Shown piece by piece: positions 28,790 through 38,149 of a stretch of DNA of 64,000 bases. Source of the stretch: Primorskyibacter marinus (GTDB lineage Bacteria > Pseudomonadota > Alphaproteobacteria > Rhodobacterales > Rhodobacteraceae); the NCBI RefSeq assembly GCF_003313245.1, contig NZ_QJSD01000009.1, positions 59,418 through 123,417 on the forward strand, read 5' to 3'. The position numbers were made by a program, and so were the translations under genes. Numbering within the stretch: position 1 is the first letter of the stretch; every line of letters begins with the position of its first letter. The notes beneath the pieces are model-generated. The model was not told the origin of the DNA. It ran no database searches and worked only from the letters and a program-made list of their open reading frames with translations.

Positions 28790-28922
28790 AAGTTCACGCT
28801 CTCATTATTTCCTTCGATTAGCTAAATATAGTGTGAAGCCTGAAATTTCAAGAAGCAAAGTATATTTTGCGTTTAATGCTTAAACTATTTGAAATCATCG
28901 CAAAACTCCTTAGCTTTAGGCC
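28790..28922. promoter_or_regulatory. ectA-ectR intergenic control region with two palindromes
   Basis: 133 bp, clearly AT-rich against its surroundings. It contains the perfect palindrome TGAAATTTCA (28841-28850) and the inverted repeat GCAAAgtatatTTTGC (28855-28870), only 4 bp apart. On the ectA strand a plausible promoter overlaps the first (TTGAAA, 17 bp, TATTTA). MarR-type EctR proteins repress ect operons by binding an AT-rich pseudopalindrome over the promoter, so either site could be the operator. Which one is used cannot be told from sequence. Confidence 0.5.
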
Positions 28923-29504
28923 ATGATGCAACAAACCGAACACAAACGACTGTCAAATCACTTCGCTGAATTGAAACATTCCACTGCTTCTGCCACGATA
29001 GAGCAGGTTAGCAGAGAGTTGGCGAAAATGAACCGGACTGACATCAGCCTGATCGCGCTGCGCAAGATTTTGCGCGCGACAGAGATTTATGGGCGGAAAC
29101 TGGCCTCGGCCGCAGGGTTGACCGCCGTGCAGTTCCGCGTGCTTCAGATCGTGTCCGAAAATGCCATGATGACGCCAAAGGACATTTCCAAGCAGATGGG
29201 CGTGTCGCAAGCGACCATCACATCATTGATCGACAAGCTGGAAAAGCAGGGCATGGTGTGTCGCACCAAATCCGAAGCGGATCGCCGACAGATCAATATC
29301 ACGCTGACACCGCGCGGAGTAGAAACCGTGGATACTGCGCCGGACGCCCTGCAACAACGCTATGTGCGGCAGTTCGAGGCATTGCAGGAATGGGAGCAGG
29401 CGCAGTTGATCTCGTCTTTGGAACGTATTGCGGCGATGCTGGATGCGGCAGAACTGGATGTGGCACCGGTGTTGGATAGCGGCGATTTCCGTAACACACA
29501 CTGA
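28923..29504 (+). CDS. ectR: MarR-family regulator EctR of ectoine synthesis
   Basis: 193 residues. A winged helix-turn-helix of MarR type spans about residues 60-125 (TAVQFRVLQIVSENAMMTPKDISKQMGVSQATITSLIDKLEKQGMVCRTKSEADRRQ), with the DxRxxxxxLT-like wing as ADRRQINITLTPRG. It is longer than minimal MarR because of an N-terminal extension, as in EctR1 of methylotrophs. The divergent position from ectABC-ask is the known EctR arrangement, where it represses ect at low salinity. Two ATGs in tandem begin the gene. Confidence 0.9.
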   Translation: MMQQTEHKRLSNHFAELKHSTASATIEQVSRELAKMNRTDISLIALRKILRATEIYGRKLASAAGLTAVQFRVLQIVSENAMMTPKDISKQMGVSQATITSLIDKLEKQGMVCRTKSEADRRQINITLTPRGVETVDTAPDALQQRYVRQFEALQEWEQAQLISSLERIAAMLDAAELDVAPVLDSGDFRNTH

Positions 29505-29505
29505 C

Positions 29506-29547
29506 ACATTGCGCCTGGCGCGTTGGTATATGCTCCAAGCGCAATGT
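29506..29547. terminator. Hairpin between convergent ectR and the RTX gene
   Basis: ACATTGCGC (29506-29514) pairs with GCGCAATGT (29539-29547), and an inner TTGG/CCAA extends the stem. It occupies the 50-bp gap between two convergent genes, so it probably terminates one or both transcripts, although the T-runs are weak. Confidence 0.55.
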
Positions 29548-29554
29548 CCTCTCG

Positions 29555-32500
29555 TCAGATCAGCAGGGTGGTATCGGCGAATACGATGCTTTCAACGTAG
29601 TAAAGCTCGTCCACATCTCCGAACGTGAGGTCGGTCACCGTGACGTGAGTAGCGCTGTTGGTGACAATCGCGAAGTCCGCCGAAGTACGGCCCGACACAT
29701 CTAATGTGTCCGTGCCGGCCCCACCATAAATATCGTCACTGCCTGCCCCGAAGATAAACGTGTCGTCGCCATCTTGGCCCATCAGCGTATCATCACCCCC
29801 AAGGCCGTTGATCTCGTCCGCCCCGTCGCCCCCCCTGATAAGGTTCGCGTTCCCATCGCCTTCGAGTGTATCACCGAAGCCGGTGCCGATGAGGTTTTCA
29901 AAACCTGACACCACGTCTCCGGCGGCATCGCCATCCGTGCCGACCCCGGCATCCAGCGAAACGCTTACCGGCCCTTCGCCGCCACGATAATCCAGCCAGT
30001 CGATCCCAAGCCCGCCGTCCATCGTGTCGGCACCCATACCGCCACGAAAGACCTCATCGACGGCGACGGAGTTGGACCCGGTCAAATTATCGGCAAAGTC
30101 TGACCCCATGACGCCCTCGAAACCGGTAAAGCTGTCGCCCGTCGCCCACCCCGCTGCGACCGACGTGCCAGTGTCGATCGTGACGGCTGCGGATGCGTCG
30201 CGGTAGTCAAGCCAATCGAAGCCCGCGCCGCCGTCCATCGTATCATTGCCTTCGCCGCCACGAATGATGTTGTCATTCGCATCGCCTGTCAGGCTGTCCG
30301 CTTCGGCGGTTCCCAACAGGTTCGGAAGGCCCGAGACCGTATCGCCGACAGCGTCGCCACCCAGGAAAGTGCCGTTCAGCAGGTTGACGGTCACGGCCTC
30401 GGACCCGCGATAATCCAACCAGTCTTCGCCCGTGCCGGTTAATACATCGGCCCCTGCGCCGCCACGCAGGACGTTGACCACCGCGCTGCTACCCGTCAGC
30501 GTATCATCACCACCGGAGCCCATGAGATTTTCAATACTGTTCAGCACGTCGCCTTCAGCGGCCCCCCCGGACGCCACGCCCGTGGCCAGGTTAACCGAGA
30601 CGGGAACAGCTGAATCGCGATAGTCTGCCCAGTCAGCACCGGCCATACCGGAAAGCCTGTCGGCCCCCAAACCACCGCGCAAGACGTTGACCTCGCTGTT
30701 GCCGGTCAAATCGTCAGAAAACCCCGTGCCGATCAGATTTTCGATCGCTGACAGCGTATCGTTGCCCGCCGCGCCGACAGCCGTTCCGGCGTTGAGGTCG
30801 ATCTGCACCGCACCGCCCGCACCGCGATAATCGGCCCAGTCGCGCCCATCACCGCCAACAATGCTGTCGTCGCCATCTCCGCCACGCAAGGTATCGCCAT
30901 CCACAGAGCCTATGAGCGTGTCATTTTGGGCGCTGCCCAGAACACGCTCGATACCCGTGAAACTGTCGCCGGCGGCATCGCCACCGCTGGACGTTCCGGC
31001 CCCCAGGTCGACTGTCACGCCGACGGTGGAATCCGCATAGGACAGCCAGTCAAGCCCGTCGCCGCCGTTCAGCGTATCCCCCGCGCCACGCCCTTGCAGC
31101 ACATCGTTTCCGGCCAGCGCGTTGATCACTTCCGCCCCGCCTGAACCGCTTAGCACGTCATCGAAGGCACTGCCGGTCAGGATCTGGAAATTTGCCAGCA
31201 CGTCACCCAAGGCCGCACCGCCATTGTCGGCAGAGTCGGCAAGGTCCACGACAACTCCGCTCGTAGCGGCCGCGTAAGTAATGCTGTTTGTTCCGACCCC
31301 GCCGTCAAACGTATCGGTCCCTGGGGTGGGCGTGAACAGGTCGTCATTGTCCACGCCGTCAATGCGCAATGTCACGGTCGCCGTGCTGAGCCCGCCAAGC
31401 TGGTAGGTGAAAGTCTCGGTCAGAACATCGCCCAACGGCAGCCATTGGTTATCCGCATTGATCGTGTAGGTCAGCTTTCCATCGGACCCCAGATTGACGG
31501 TGTTCCCCGATCCCAGCACGACATCGGCACCGACGCCAAGGGCGCTGCCATTGACCTGCGTCACCACGCCGCCAAGCGGCGCGAACACGTCGATCAGCGT
31601 GGGATTGGCGGCAAAGACATCAAGCCCCGCGACGGCCCCTGTCACCGTATCGGCAAAGGTGAACAGGTCATCAACAGCCGTCAGAACGTCGTCATCGGTC
31701 ACATCCAGCGTTTCGCTGTCGCCCGTATAGCCAGCGGCGGACACGCTGAGCGTTGCGGTCTGCGTGCCGTCCAACACAGCATCGTCAACGCCCTGCACAG
31801 AGAATGTCGCAGAACTGTTTCCCGCAAGGATCGTCACTGTCGCCGGAACAGAGGTTTCGCTAGGATCATCTGTCCCGATTGTAACAATCAACGCATCGGT
31901 GGTCGCGCCATCGCGTGTCACCGTTCCGGTGGCCGTGCCGCCATTCTCGGAAATCGAGGATTGATCAATCGTAAGCGTAAGCTCGGGATCGTTCACGATG
32001 TCAACCGCGACGCTTCCCAGTGCTGTCGTGTTGACGCCGTCGAAACCGGTAAAACTCAGCGCGTCGGCATCGTCGCCCGACAGGTCCGCCTGCCCCAGAT
32101 ATGTGATGTTGCCCGCGACATTCAGATAGTCGTTGATAGCTGCCTGCGTGCCACTCAGCGTAACGGTATTGGTATCCACCAGAGTCGCGACAACGCCCAG
32201 CCCGGCCCCGTTCGCGACGCTTTGGAACGTACCGGTCGCAGCATCAATCGTCAGAGTGTTGATCGCATCTTCTTCGTCGGAATAGTCAAGCTGACTAAGG
32301 TCCAGACCTACGACGGTATCTTCGGCAACGCTCAGATCCGGGGTCAGGCCGGCCAGCTCCGGCGCATCATCGGTCAGCGTCACCGCAACATTTACCGTCA
32401 CCGCCTGCACGTTGCTTCCATCCGACAGGGACAGCACAATGTCATAACTCGACAGAATCCCGGCGCCGCCATCGGCCCAAGCCACGTTGCCGTCGATGAT

Positions 32501-35374
32501 ATCCTGTTGGGTGAACGTATCATTCGCCGCCAGCGGCGTTCCCGACAGCGTCAGCGTACCGGCCGCGGGCAGGCTGGTGACGGTATAGGTCAGCGTGTCG
32601 CCTTCGGCATCGGTGGCCAGCAACATCGCGGTCGTCAGTGTTACGCTCGCCTCTTCCGAGACAGCCAGGCCGGTGTTTACATCCACCGTCGGTGCAGTAT
32701 CGCCCAACGGGCCCGATGGAAAAGTCTGCGCAACAGTGTGCGAGAGCGTCCAGTTGGACTCGTCACTGATTGCAGTCAGCAATGCAGGAAATGACAGGTT
32801 GGTGGGGCCGGAATAAACGCCGTTTTCATATTCGGGAACCGAGACAACCGGATTTTCGCCCAGAGAGATGGCGTTGACCCCATCGATCAGCCCGATCGGC
32901 ACAAGGGAATTTCCAGTTGTATCAGCGTAGATTGTATCAAAATTGGTGGCATCGAAATGCAGCGCGAAGACATTGCTAACAGCTGCCCCGCTGATATCTG
33001 CGACACCTTGATACAGCATGATCTGGTCGCCGGCGCTCGACGGGCCGAAACTGCCCGTAAAATAGCCGTCGAGCACGGGAAAGAAATCATCTCCACCATT
33101 GGTCAGCAGATCATCATAGGTGATAACAGTGCCCGCAGGCAGATCCGTAGGCGCGATCCAGCGGCCCGCACCTTCGCTGGAACGGAAGGTCGTCCCGGTC
33201 CAGCCGCCATCGGTAAACCGCAATTCGGTCCCCGCAACCACATCTCTGAGCAAAACAAAGGCAAAACTATCGGCACCGATTGAATTGTAGCCGATGATTG
33301 CCGCGCCGCCAGCCGACAATGCCGTTCCACCACCTGCGGCGATCCCGGTTCCACTGATATCGAAGCTGTAGGCGCTTTCGTCAGCGTCGTCAGAGTTGAC
33401 CGTGATGGTCGCATCCTGCCGTCCGGCGGCTGACGGATCAAACGTGACCGTCACCGTGGTCGAGGCCCCGGCAGCCACACTGGAGGCCGGGGCACTTGTG
33501 ATGGAAAATTGTGCGGCATCGGCACCGCTCACATCAACGGAGGCGATGTTCAGCGTCCCGCTACCGGTGTTGCGGATCGTGTAGGTCGCCGTAACCCCGC
33601 CATCACCGACACCGACGGGAGAAAAGATCGTGGCATCGTCCCATGACGGCGTGCTGTCGCCCAAAGCGATGGGAACGGCATTGCCCAGCACGTCAATCTC
33701 TGGTGCGACCGGCCCGCCGGTCGGCACATAAGGCCCCGCTGGCAACGTTTGTGGCGTATCCGATCCGGTCCAGTTGCTTTCGTTGTTGATCGACTGGCGC
33801 AGCAGATCCTCGGTCGCCTGAACAGAGGGTGTCCACACGCCGCTGTCGAACTCTGACGCACCATTACCGAAAGAGATCGCGGTATCCCCGTCAACCAGCC
33901 CCGTCGGCAGCAGCGAGGCACCGGACCCGTCTACATAGACACTGTCGAACGTGTCCGAATCAAAGTGGATCGCGGCGATGTTCGTGCTCGCATTGCCAGC
34001 CACATTCGCCGTTCCCTGATAGGCAATGATCTGGTCGCCAGAGGTGCCAATGTCGAAGCTACCCGTAAAATACCCGGTATCCGTCTCGGAGAAATCCACC
34101 CCGCCATTTTCGGAAGCATCATCATAGGTAATCACGGTGCCGGCGCTCAGATCCGACGGTGCCGTCCATTGCATCGCCCCTTCCGTTGAACGGAAGGTCG
34201 TCCCGGTCCAGCCGCCATCGGTAAACTTGATGGTGGTGCCGGCCGTCACATCGGTCATCAGAACGAATGCGAAGGCGTCAGGCTGATCCGCGTTATATCC
34301 GACAAAGGCAATGTCGCCGGCCGCAAGCGTGGTGGCAGAGCCGGGATTGGCACCGGATGCGTAGACATCGAAACTGTAGCTCGGTTCGTCCGCGTCATCA
34401 CTGTTGACGGTGATCGTGGCGGTGCGTGCGCCGCCGGCCGATGGGTTGAACTGAACTGTCAACAGCGCGCTGGAAGACCCCGCGATAGCCCCCACAGGCG
34501 AGGTCGTGACCGAGAAGTCACCGGCATGCGCCCCGGTAATCTGAACCGAAGACACGTTCAGCGGATCACCGCCCTGGTTCGCGACAGAGTAGTTGCGGCT
34601 TGTGGTCCCGCCTGTCACCTCTACCGCGCCAAAGACCGTGCCATCAACGATGGTGGGTGTGGAATCGCCGTCGACAATCTCGTTCGCGCCGCCCAGAACA
34701 GCGATTTCCTGCGGCGGCAGATCAGCCGAGATCGAGAACGCCGCAACAAACGGGGATGTCGGGTAAGCCGTGTTCTGCCCGACCCAGTTGCTCGCCGTGT
34801 TGATCGCGCCCAGCAAGAAGTCGGCGGTGCCACTGGTTGGACCGTTATAATAGCCGTTGTCGAATTCATCGACCACGCCGGTATCAATAAAATGCAACGC
34901 ATTCACGCCATCGGTCAGACCCGGAGGAAGTTGCGCATCCGATCCGCTTGCTGCCGGATCCCAGCCATCGGGCCGGGTATTCAGCGCCGCGATCGGCGTC
35001 TCGCCCGCGCCTGCATTGCCCTGGAACGCGATAAGTTGGTCGCCTGACGTGGAATAAGAGAAGTTATTGAGAAAGAAGCCGCCATTGGTATCGAACGAGG
35101 CATTGCCGACGCTGGCCGTGATCGTGTTGGCATTCGCGTTTGCGGCGATTGACACGACCGTGCCTGCCGTCAGTGCCGATCCCGAGACCCAGCGGATATT
35201 GCCTTCGTCACCGCGCAGGGCACCGGACTGATACTCACTGTCGGTGATGTTGATCACGGTCGATGCATCGACATCCCGCAACAGCACGAAGGCAAAGCTG
35301 TCATCCAGCGAGCTTAAGACGCTTTCGCCAGTGTATCCGATGAAAGCAATGTCACCCGCAGAGAGCGTGGTCAT
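29555..35374 (-). CDS. Giant RTX-type secreted protein with tandem N-terminal domains
   Basis: 1939 residues. Three diverged copies of a domain of about 200 residues (starting TTLSAGDIAFIGYTG, ATTLAAGDIAFVGYN and GTALSAGGAAIIGYN; each with SFAFVLL-type and SGDQ or AGDQ motifs) are linked by two choice-of-anchor-D-like Ig modules (TVTFDPSAAGRQDATITVNS). Cadherin-like and Calx-beta-like segments follow (about 900-1235), then from about 1330 hemolysin-type Ca-binding repeats (GGDGDDSIVGGDGRDWADYRG and similar) and a hydrophobic end (YYVESIVFADTTLLI). There is no Sec signal; the RTX tail points to type I secretion, but no ABC/MFP genes are nearby. Probably a surface or extracellular adhesin-like or enzyme-scaffold protein. 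AAGGAA lies before the ATG. Confidence 0.88.
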   Translation of the reverse strand: MTTLSAGDIAFIGYTGESVLSSLDDSFAFVLLRDVDASTVINITDSEYQSGALRGDEGNIRWVSGSALTAGTVVSIAANANANTITASVGNASFDTNGGFFLNNFSYSTSGDQLIAFQGNAGAGETPIAALNTRPDGWDPAASGSDAQLPPGLTDGVNALHFIDTGVVDEFDNGYYNGPTSGTADFLLGAINTASNWVGQNTAYPTSPFVAAFSISADLPPQEIAVLGGANEIVDGDSTPTIVDGTVFGAVEVTGGTTSRNYSVANQGGDPLNVSSVQITGAHAGDFSVTTSPVGAIAGSSSALLTVQFNPSAGGARTATITVNSDDADEPSYSFDVYASGANPGSATTLAAGDIAFVGYNADQPDAFAFVLMTDVTAGTTIKFTDGGWTGTTFRSTEGAMQWTAPSDLSAGTVITYDDASENGGVDFSETDTGYFTGSFDIGTSGDQIIAYQGTANVAGNASTNIAAIHFDSDTFDSVYVDGSGASLLPTGLVDGDTAISFGNGASEFDSGVWTPSVQATEDLLRQSINNESNWTGSDTPQTLPAGPYVPTGGPVAPEIDVLGNAVPIALGDSTPSWDDATIFSPVGVGDGGVTATYTIRNTGSGTLNIASVDVSGADAAQFSITSAPASSVAAGASTTVTVTFDPSAAGRQDATITVNSDDADESAYSFDISGTGIAAGGGTALSAGGAAIIGYNSIGADSFAFVLLRDVVAGTELRFTDGGWTGTTFRSSEGAGRWIAPTDLPAGTVITYDDLLTNGGDDFFPVLDGYFTGSFGPSSAGDQIMLYQGVADISGAAVSNVFALHFDATNFDTIYADTTGNSLVPIGLIDGVNAISLGENPVVSVPEYENGVYSGPTNLSFPALLTAISDESNWTLSHTVAQTFPSGPLGDTAPTVDVNTGLAVSEEASVTLTTAMLLATDAEGDTLTYTVTSLPAAGTLTLSGTPLAANDTFTQQDIIDGNVAWADGGAGILSSYDIVLSLSDGSNVQAVTVNVAVTLTDDAPELAGLTPDLSVAEDTVVGLDLSQLDYSDEEDAINTLTIDAATGTFQSVANGAGLGVVATLVDTNTVTLSGTQAAINDYLNVAGNITYLGQADLSGDDADALSFTGFDGVNTTALGSVAVDIVNDPELTLTIDQSSISENGGTATGTVTRDGATTDALIVTIGTDDPSETSVPATVTILAGNSSATFSVQGVDDAVLDGTQTATLSVSAAGYTGDSETLDVTDDDVLTAVDDLFTFADTVTGAVAGLDVFAANPTLIDVFAPLGGVVTQVNGSALGVGADVVLGSGNTVNLGSDGKLTYTINADNQWLPLGDVLTETFTYQLGGLSTATVTLRIDGVDNDDLFTPTPGTDTFDGGVGTNSITYAAATSGVVVDLADSADNGGAALGDVLANFQILTGSAFDDVLSGSGGAEVINALAGNDVLQGRGAGDTLNGGDGLDWLSYADSTVGVTVDLGAGTSSGGDAAGDSFTGIERVLGSAQNDTLIGSVDGDTLRGGDGDDSIVGGDGRDWADYRGAGGAVQIDLNAGTAVGAAGNDTLSAIENLIGTGFSDDLTGNSEVNVLRGGLGADRLSGMAGADWADYRDSAVPVSVNLATGVASGGAAEGDVLNSIENLMGSGGDDTLTGSSAVVNVLRGGAGADVLTGTGEDWLDYRGSEAVTVNLLNGTFLGGDAVGDTVSGLPNLLGTAEADSLTGDANDNIIRGGEGNDTMDGGAGFDWLDYRDASAAVTIDTGTSVAAGWATGDSFTGFEGVMGSDFADNLTGSNSVAVDEVFRGGMGADTMDGGLGIDWLDYRGGEGPVSVSLDAGVGTDGDAAGDVVSGFENLIGTGFGDTLEGDGNANLIRGGDGADEINGLGGDDTLMGQDGDDTFIFGAGSDDIYGGAGTDTLDVSGRTSADFAIVTNSATHVTVTDLTFGDVDELYYVESIVFADTTLLI

Positions 35375-35616
35375 GTCAGGTATTCCTTATTTTTCCGGGC
35401 AATGCATCCGAACCATCATCGTCCAGATGCGGAATGAACGTGTCAATAACCCATACAACCGTAATGAATTAACTCAAACCAATAATACTCTATTAAGGCG
35501 AGCGTACAAAGCCGACTTTTCTGGGCCTGCATCGCAGACCTGCCTGAAATGCCAAACAATATCAGAAGCTTACTGAATACATGCAGCCGCGCAGCTTCGC
35601 GGAAAACGGAATTCGT

Positions 35617-36393
35617 TTACTTCTTCAAATCAGAAAAGCTATGAGCCAACTGTTCGGCTGACGCCTGCAACAGGGACATATCGACCCCCACGGCGACAAA
35701 CTGCGCGCCACGCGCGGTCACGCGTCGGATCAGGTCGGCATTGAACGTCAGGATACCCGCGGGCAGACCCGCAGCCACGATACGCGCCGTGGCATCCTCG
35801 ATCACATCCATCACTTCGGGGTGGGTTGGCTGGCCGGGAAACCCCATGCTCGCGGCGAGATCGGCGGGACCAATGAAAATGCCATCGACGCCTTCAACCG
35901 CAGCGATTTCTTCCAATTGCTCCAGCGCCCGACGGGTTTCTGCCTGCACCAGAACGCAGATCTCTTCGGCGGCACGGGCCGCGTAACCTTCGACCTTGCC
36001 ATAGCGCGACGCCCGCGTTGTGCCCGCGACGCCGCGAATGCCTTCGGGCGGATAACGCGTCGCGGCGACAGCGGCGCGCGCTTCTTCGGCGGTATTGACC
36101 ATCGGCAACAGCAGCGACTGCGCGCCAATATCCAGAAAACGCTTGATAATCACCGGATCATTCACCGGCGGCCGCACCACCATATGCGAAGATGTGCCAC
36201 GGGTCGCTTGCAATTGGCTCGCCACGATCCGCAGATCCGAGGGTGAATGTTCCGTGTCCAGCAGGATCCAGTCATAGCCGGTTTCGGCCAGCATCTCGGC
36301 AATGAACGGATCCGGCAACATCGACCAGAGACCAAGCTGCACCCTGCCCTCTTTCAACGCCTGTTTGAAAGGATTGCGCGGCAGGTCGGTCAT
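35617..36393 (-). CDS. HpcH/HpaI-family aldolase
   Basis: 258 residues from ATG 36393, preceded by GGAG; a longer in-frame ATG at 36435 lacks support. TIM-barrel class II aldolase landmarks: WILLDTEHSPSD, VVRPPVNDP, the metal ligand Glu in VLVQAETRRALEQLEEI and FIGPADLAASMG with its Asp ligand. The family cleaves 2-keto-3-deoxy sugar acids or related hydroxy-oxo acids to pyruvate (or similar) plus an aldehyde. Last gene of the sugar-acid operon. Together with the dehydratase it could release glycolaldehyde from a 2-keto-3-deoxypentonate, or act on a hexonate; the substrate is inferred. Confidence 0.85.
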   Translation of the reverse strand: MTDLPRNPFKQALKEGRVQLGLWSMLPDPFIAEMLAETGYDWILLDTEHSPSDLRIVASQLQATRGTSSHMVVRPPVNDPVIIKRFLDIGAQSLLLPMVNTAEEARAAVAATRYPPEGIRGVAGTTRASRYGKVEGYAARAAEEICVLVQAETRRALEQLEEIAAVEGVDGIFIGPADLAASMGFPGQPTHPEVMDVIEDATARIVAAGLPAGILTFNADLIRRVTARGAQFVAVGVDMSLLQASAEQLAHSFSDLKK

Positions 36394-36460
36394 GGCACTG
36401 TCTCCGGGGAGTGCGTTGGAATGCGGCCCGAACATATCCGGGCCGCATCGTCGTTAAGGA

Positions 36461-37987
36461 TCAGGCCAGATCGCCGGGCAGCAACGCGGCAGGCATGTTC
36501 TGATAGCAGACCGGACGCAGGAACCGGCGGATCGCCATTGTACCAACGCTGGTCGCACCAAAGTTCGTCGACGCGGGATAAGGCCCGCCATGCACCATCG
36601 TGTCGGACACTTCGACACCTGTGGGGAAGCCGTTGGCCAGCAACCGGCCTGCCTTGCGCTCCAGCACGGGCATCAGCTTCTTGCCGTGCTCGGTATCTCC
36701 ATCTTCCAGATGCAGCGTGCAGGTCAGCTGTCCTTTCAGGGACTTGGCGATCGTGACCATCTCATCGACATCGGCGACGCGCACGACCAGACCCAGCGGG
36801 CCGAAGACCTCTTCGCCAAGCGCGTGATTGCCCAACCATTCCTTGCCGGTCGTGGCAAACAGATAGGGCGTCGCATTGCGGTTATCACAGGTCGAGGTCA
36901 GCAGCTCCTGTACACCCGTGACACCTGCAACCCGGTCGCGCCCCTGACGGTAGGCAGACGCGATCCCGTCGGTCAGCATGGTCTGCGCGCCCATCGGCTC
37001 CAGCGCCTTGGTTGCGGCCTCGATGAAGGCATCGGCGTCCGGCCCGTCAATCACCACGGCAATGCCGGGATTGGTGCAGAACTGGCCCGCGCCCATGGTC
37101 AGCGACCCGGCCCAGCCTTCTGCCAGTGCCCCACCGCGGGCCTTCAGCGCCTCTGGCAACAGGAACATCGGGTTGACGCTGCCCAGTTCGCCGAAGAACG
37201 GGATCGGCTCGTCGCGCTGCGCGCACAGGTCAAACAGCGCACGTCCACCGCCCAGCGACCCGGTGAAGCCCACCGCCTTGATCAGCGGATGCTGCACAAG
37301 GGCTGTGCCGACATCGCGCTTGCCGCCCTGAATGAGGCTGAAGACACCAGGATGCATGCCGCAGCTTTGGATGGCGGCGTGAATGGCTTCGGCCACGATC
37401 TCGCCGGTGCCGGGATGCGCGGAGTGGCCCTTGACCACCACCGGGCAACCTGCCGCCAGCGCCGAGGCCGTGTCGCCACCAGCCGTCGAGAAAGCCAACG
37501 GGAAGTTCGACGCGCCGAACACCGCGATGGGACCGATGGGGCGCTGCACCAGTTGCAGGTCGGGGCGCGGCAGAGGTTCGCGATCCGGCAGCGCCTTGTC
37601 ATGGCGTCGGTCGAGATAGTCGCCCTTTACGATATGGTCCGCGAACAGGCGCAACTGGCCGGCGGTGCGGCCACGTTCCCCCTGAAGGCGCGCCTCTGGC
37701 AGCCCGGTTTCCTGCGTGCCGATCTCGGTGATGGCATCGCCGCGCGCGTCAATCTCGTCGGCGATGGCGTTCAGGAACTTCGCGCGTTCTTCGCGGGTCG
37801 AATAACCATAGCTCCAGAAGGCCTCTTCCGCGGCGATGCACGCGGCATCAACCAAAGCAGGCGTGCCGACGCTGTAGTCATGCGCCGGGCCATGCGCCGG
37901 TTCCGAAGAGAATGTGGCATCGCCCGCAACCCACTCACCTGCGATCAGATGTTTGCCGTGAGGCGTGAATGTCGATTTGTCCAGCAT
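36461..37987 (-). CDS. Aldehyde dehydrogenase, alpha-ketoglutaric semialdehyde dehydrogenase type
   Basis: 508 residues. Catalytic Cys in GAGQFCTNPG, general-base Glu in FFGELGSVNP and the oxyanion Asn in FGASNFPLAF. These motif forms, with the missing N-terminal oligomerisation stretch, fit the KGSADH (2,5-dioxovalerate dehydrogenase, often NADP-dependent) clade that completes non-phosphorylative pentose or hexarate pathways to 2-oxoglutarate. AAGGAAG precedes the ATG. It sits 67 bp before the aldolase. It could serve this operon or supply the last step of the arabinose route encoded at 1-12731; both are inference. Confidence 0.87.
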   Translation of the reverse strand: MLDKSTFTPHGKHLIAGEWVAGDATFSSEPAHGPAHDYSVGTPALVDAACIAAEEAFWSYGYSTREERAKFLNAIADEIDARGDAITEIGTQETGLPEARLQGERGRTAGQLRLFADHIVKGDYLDRRHDKALPDREPLPRPDLQLVQRPIGPIAVFGASNFPLAFSTAGGDTASALAAGCPVVVKGHSAHPGTGEIVAEAIHAAIQSCGMHPGVFSLIQGGKRDVGTALVQHPLIKAVGFTGSLGGGRALFDLCAQRDEPIPFFGELGSVNPMFLLPEALKARGGALAEGWAGSLTMGAGQFCTNPGIAVVIDGPDADAFIEAATKALEPMGAQTMLTDGIASAYRQGRDRVAGVTGVQELLTSTCDNRNATPYLFATTGKEWLGNHALGEEVFGPLGLVVRVADVDEMVTIAKSLKGQLTCTLHLEDGDTEHGKKLMPVLERKAGRLLANGFPTGVEVSDTMVHGGPYPASTNFGATSVGTMAIRRFLRPVCYQNMPAALLPGDLA

Positions 37988-38149
37988 GGTCGCTTCCTTT
38001 TCATATCATGTCGAATGCCCGCCCCGCACTGGTCGAGTAAGGCTATTATACTTGGATAGAGTGCGGCAGTGACGGTTTCCTGACCAAGACCTGTGCCACC
38101 GACCTGCCGGAGTCAACCCGGTTTCCCGGCGCGTTCAGGTCAGCAGCAT

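Noticed and set aside
29760-31350. Tandem repetitive DNA that might suggest a CRISPR or satellite array
   Set aside because: The periodicity is that of RTX Ca-binding protein repeats in frame; units are diverged and there are no spacers.
31445-32794. 449-codon plus-strand frame opposite the RTX gene
   Set aside because: Mirror of a repetitive, codon-biased coding sequence; no ribosome binding site or recognisable domain.
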